Shown here one piece after another: positions 18,020-21,079 of a stretch of 21,079 bases of DNA. The notes beneath the pieces are model-generated. The model did not search any database, was not told the DNA's origin, and worked only from the letters and a program-made list of their open reading frames with translations. How positions within the stretch are numbered: position 1 is the stretch's first letter; every line of letters begins with the position of its first letter. Where the stretch lies: NCBI GenBank assembly GCA_049999725.1, contig JBNGIS010034235.1, forward strand, positions 1-21,079. The letters run 5' to 3'. Source of the stretch: Haplomitrium mnioides (Eukaryota > Marchantiophyta > Haplomitriopsida > Calobryales). Position numbers and translations under genes: made by a program.

Positions 18020-21000
18020 TGTCAGCCTTGAGGTCGGTTCCTTATCTCTTTTCTGACCAATTTACCCCAACTTAAGGGCTGATTTGTGTTTCGGGACCTT
18101 TTATGGGAGGGGCTTTGCACCAATTTGACCCCCACTCTTACTTACCGACTCTGGAGTAGCTACAACACCGCCTTACAACAACCCAATACATCACACGCAT
18201 TCACACACCCACAACCAACACCCGTTCTCCCACTAAAACCAATAGACTCGAATAATATTTTATAATATTTTAGCAGCCCACAAATACTCCAATTCTGATG
18301 AGCCTCTAGCCTACCCTCTTTCTAGCGCAAAAAATGTATGTCATGTCCCTCCTTCAGGCCTTAACCTCCAAAGGTGCCACTTTGAAAGACAGAGGTGGAC
18401 AAAATAGGGAATCTGGTTCTTTTATGAGATGGCCATGTTGCAAGTTATCTCTTTGAGGTCTTCAGGAGTTCCTCTTTACCTCACAGCCCTTTCCACTTAT
18501 CAACATTTACTTCAACAACAATCCTTCTCATTCACACTCAATTCCCAAATACACACAAACATAGACCGAGGTATTTCTGAGGGCAATCTGAAGTATAATT
18601 TAGGAGTCCAAATGTGGACCCAAACACCTTGCGTACAAAATGGGAACAAAACTCAGCATCTAAAATACCACGATGCAATGTTAATAACTCTGACTCCCTC
18701 TTTGCAAGGTGTTCCCAGGGTCCGAACAAGCCAGAATGCAGGTGTACTCGAAATCCTAAGAGCTTTACAGAAAGTACAAGCAGAAAAAAAATCTAACTAA
18801 TACACACATACGTCGACATATGCACACACACGGCTCCGCCAACATTGTAGGCCCCTCAACGCCACAGGATCAAACCTTCTCAGAAGACTTCTCTCCTCAT
18901 CAACTCACCACTCTATCCTTCCTTCAGTCTTCGACCCACACACCCCTTTTAGATAATTTTTCAACTTCCCTCATGAGAAGCCCTGAATTTACTTCCTCAG
19001 GCTCGGAAGAGGATTTCCTTAACTTCCGCCTCCGGAAGACAATCCTCTCAATTGTTGGCCACACACTCCACCCTGAACCTCAAAGGGATCTTCTCCGCAG
19101 TGCACGGGCACTAATGCAACCACTCCACTCTTGGCTCCACTTGAAAGATTAAACCAGAACGCACTCCGAGCATTCTTGGGATTGATGCTTCTACACAGAC
19201 AATGTTGAGACAACTCCAACCAACATCCCCCCTTGGTAGCCTCTCCCAAATTCAAGACAGAAAGAACCCCCTTCAGTTTCAAGTAGCGATACACCTTCGA
19301 ATGTTGGTCCACTTGCAGCAATAAGTACAATCAGATCGTCTGAGCCTCTAGAGCTCCACGCTCAGTGATTCTCAGCGCCCCTCCAATCCACCTCTACCCC
19401 CACTAGCCCCCTCCGCGAGTCCACTTGCTTCACATGAATCTTCCTTGGAATTCTTTCCTCCCTCCCTCGTTGCGTCTTCCTCTCCAAGATTGCTTTTGCA
19501 CTTGAAGTTTGCATATTCATCAATCCCTCAAACGTTGCAACGCATCAATATATACCCCCCCCGCCCCCACGCTCCCGTTCCCCTGAAGTGTTTCTTGTTC
19601 ATGATCGTATCCTTCCTCCATGTGGTGTTTGGCAGTTTTTCCAGTTAGCAATCGTTTCTTGGCGTGGTGACACTTGTCGGTATAGTCGAGGGCTGGTTCG
19701 AAGTTAACAGTATTCTTTGAAGTTCTGTCAGGTTGAATGAAGACAACCTCGGTGCATATCAAAGGGATGTCTCGATGTCGATGAGTCTAGAAAGCTGATT
19801 TGAACATGAGAGATCTTGGCGCAGGTCGGAGATAGTACTGATGAGCCCTGTGCGGATCCCCAATAGGCATGTCCGAAGAGTCACGATCTGTAGTTGGCCC
19901 AACATAGGCTGGTCCACATTAATAAGCCAATAAAGGTGAGGCCGTCGCCAATTTGCAGGTCGGATCCAAAGAAATAGTTAGAAGGAGAAAAAGATCAGAA
20001 GAAGGTAGTGCCCAAAGAGGTCGTGGTCAATGGAACCCAACCTGATTGCCCGAAGTAGTAAGCTTGGTGAAGATTCGGAGTCAGGGTTCAAAGAGGTCTG
20101 TTTTGTAGAGAGATTCAAAGAGATGCGTTTGAAGAGCGCTAGGTCCGCTGATCAACTCCGAAGATTCACTACTCGACGTATTCCACGGACTAATTCGTAG
20201 TAATCCGTAGGCTGATCTGCAATTTCCCTCGAATTGCTCCCACGCTGCCACGTTTCCGATGTTGTGCCGCTCACCGCCGTTCGCAAGGTGGAAGTTGAAC
20301 CCCTATGCTGACCTGGTTCCAAAGTTGACTTGGTTTCGCAAGGCGTCGCCCGCCGCTGTTTGCAAGGTGGAAGTTGGACCGCTGCGCTGACTCGATTCCA
20401 AAGTTGGCTTACGGACTAGTCCAAAGTTTCCCTCGGATTGGTGAGTCTTAAGTATTCCTCAAACTACCGCATCTGAAGTTGACTTGGTTTCGCAAGGCGT
20501 CGTTTGCTGCCGTCCACAAGGTGGAAGTTGGGCCGCCGCATTGACTCGGTTCCAAAGTTGACTTACGGACTAGTCTAAAGTTTCCCACAGACTGTTCCAA
20601 AGCTGCCACGTTTCCGAAGTTGCGTCGTCCGTTGCTGCTTTCCAAGTGGAAATTGGACCGCCATATTTGACCGCTTGGTTCCGAAGTTGACCTTCTTTCG
20701 ATGTATCCCACAGACTCCTCCGAAGTTGTATCTTTTGTAGCATCCCTCGGGCTCCTCCAAAGTCGCATTGTTTTCAAAGTTTCCCACGGACTCCTTCGAA
20801 GTCGCCACGTTTCCAAAGTTTCCCACGGACTCCTCCGAAGTTGCCACGTTTCCGAAGTCTCCCATAGACTCCTCCAAAGTTGCCATGTTTCCAAAGTCTC
20901 CCACGGACTCCTCCAAAGTTGCCACGTTTCCAAAGTCTCCCACGAACTGTTCCAAGGCTGCCACGTTTCCAAAGTTGCGCCGTCCGCTGTCGCTTTCCAA

Positions 21001-21079
21001 GTGGAAGTTGGACCGCCATATTTGACTGCCTAGTTCCGAAGTTGACCTCCTTCCGATGTATCCCACAGACTCCTCCAAA
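18020..21079 (-). repeat. 5' LTR, first 3060 bp in window
   Basis: This aligns with the 3' LTR with a constant offset of 9840 at its start, about 9838 near 20701 and 9916 near 21056. The jump of 78 is two extra 39-bp repeat units. Differences are mostly transitions, about one in ten positions in the first 600 bp by eye. If the rest is collinear the LTR ends near 21,963, about 0.9 kb outside the window. Confidence 0.9.
20230..21079. repeat. GC-rich compound tandem array of the LTR (right copy)
   Basis: This is the same structure as at 10390-11275, but the 39-bp unit is present about six times in a row (about 20752-20985) against four in the left LTR. The array continues past the window edge. 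Confidence 0.85.

Larger units (their letters stand above)
8180..21079 (-). mobile_element. Ty3/gypsy LTR retrotransposon, non-chromovirus (Athila/Tat-like), incomplete at the window edge
   Basis: Read on the minus strand the order is 5' LTR (from beyond the window to 18020), primer-binding-site candidate, gag with CCHC knuckles, aspartic protease, RT, RNase H, integrase, polypurine tract and 3' LTR (12047-8180). Integrase after RNase H makes it Ty3/gypsy. The integrase C-terminus (GGDLVLLYDSRFLHFPGKL) is of the plant non-chromovirus type, and no chromodomain is seen. The internal region is 5972 bp and the LTRs about 3.9 kb, so the full element should be near 13.8 kb. Every coding domain carries stops or shifts, and the two LTRs differ at roughly a tenth of compared positions, mostly transitions. 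It is an old, inactive copy that landed inside methyltransferase copy B. Confidence 0.9.

Noticed and set aside
1-21079. tRNA, rRNA or other structured RNA genes
   Set aside because: No cloverleaf, rRNA-like conserved block or snRNA signature was recognised on either strand by eye. A covariance-model scan was not possible here.

Overview
This window is nuclear DNA from a land plant with a large, repeat-rich genome. The grounds are a Ty3/gypsy LTR retrotransposon of the plant non-chromovirus (Athila/Tat-like) type, spliceosomal intron signals, a TATA box, a plant-type poly(A) signal, several minisatellites, a 119-base assembly gap, and many C-to-T type decays at CpG sites. No intact protein-coding gene, rRNA, tRNA or CRISPR array was found. 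I cannot name the species.

Left part (1-8179). A decayed gene on the minus strand (400-1639) lies back to back with a decayed multi-exon gene on the plus strand (about 2508-5930). A 0.8 kb spacer with a TATA box separates them. The plus-strand gene carries a ParB-like domain, followed in later exons by the start of a beta-class DNA (N4-cytosine/N6-adenine type) methyltransferase domain. A second, diverged member of the same family lies on the minus strand (7209-8179). It keeps the methyltransferase C-terminal half, including the SAM-binding motif I region that the first copy lacks. Both large introns of the plus-strand copy hold arrays of one 24-bp palindrome-rich minisatellite; related 30-bp and 106-bp arrays lie nearby.

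Right part (8180-21079). The second methyltransferase copy is cut by an LTR retrotransposon on the minus strand. Its 3' LTR is complete (8180-12047, 3868 bp, TGTCAG...CTGACA). Next come the polypurine tract, an internal region of about 6 kb (integrase, RNase H, RT, protease and gag when read left to right, all broken by stops and frameshifts), a primer-binding-site candidate, and the first 3060 bp of the 5' LTR. The element runs past the window; from LTR alignment its end is expected near 21,963. The LTRs differ at roughly one base in ten in the stretch compared by eye, and by exactly two 39-bp repeat units, so the insertion is old and dead.

Most notable are the ParB-methyltransferase gene family with introns, its divergent partner gene, and an internal copy of the LTR/primer-site junction inside both LTRs.
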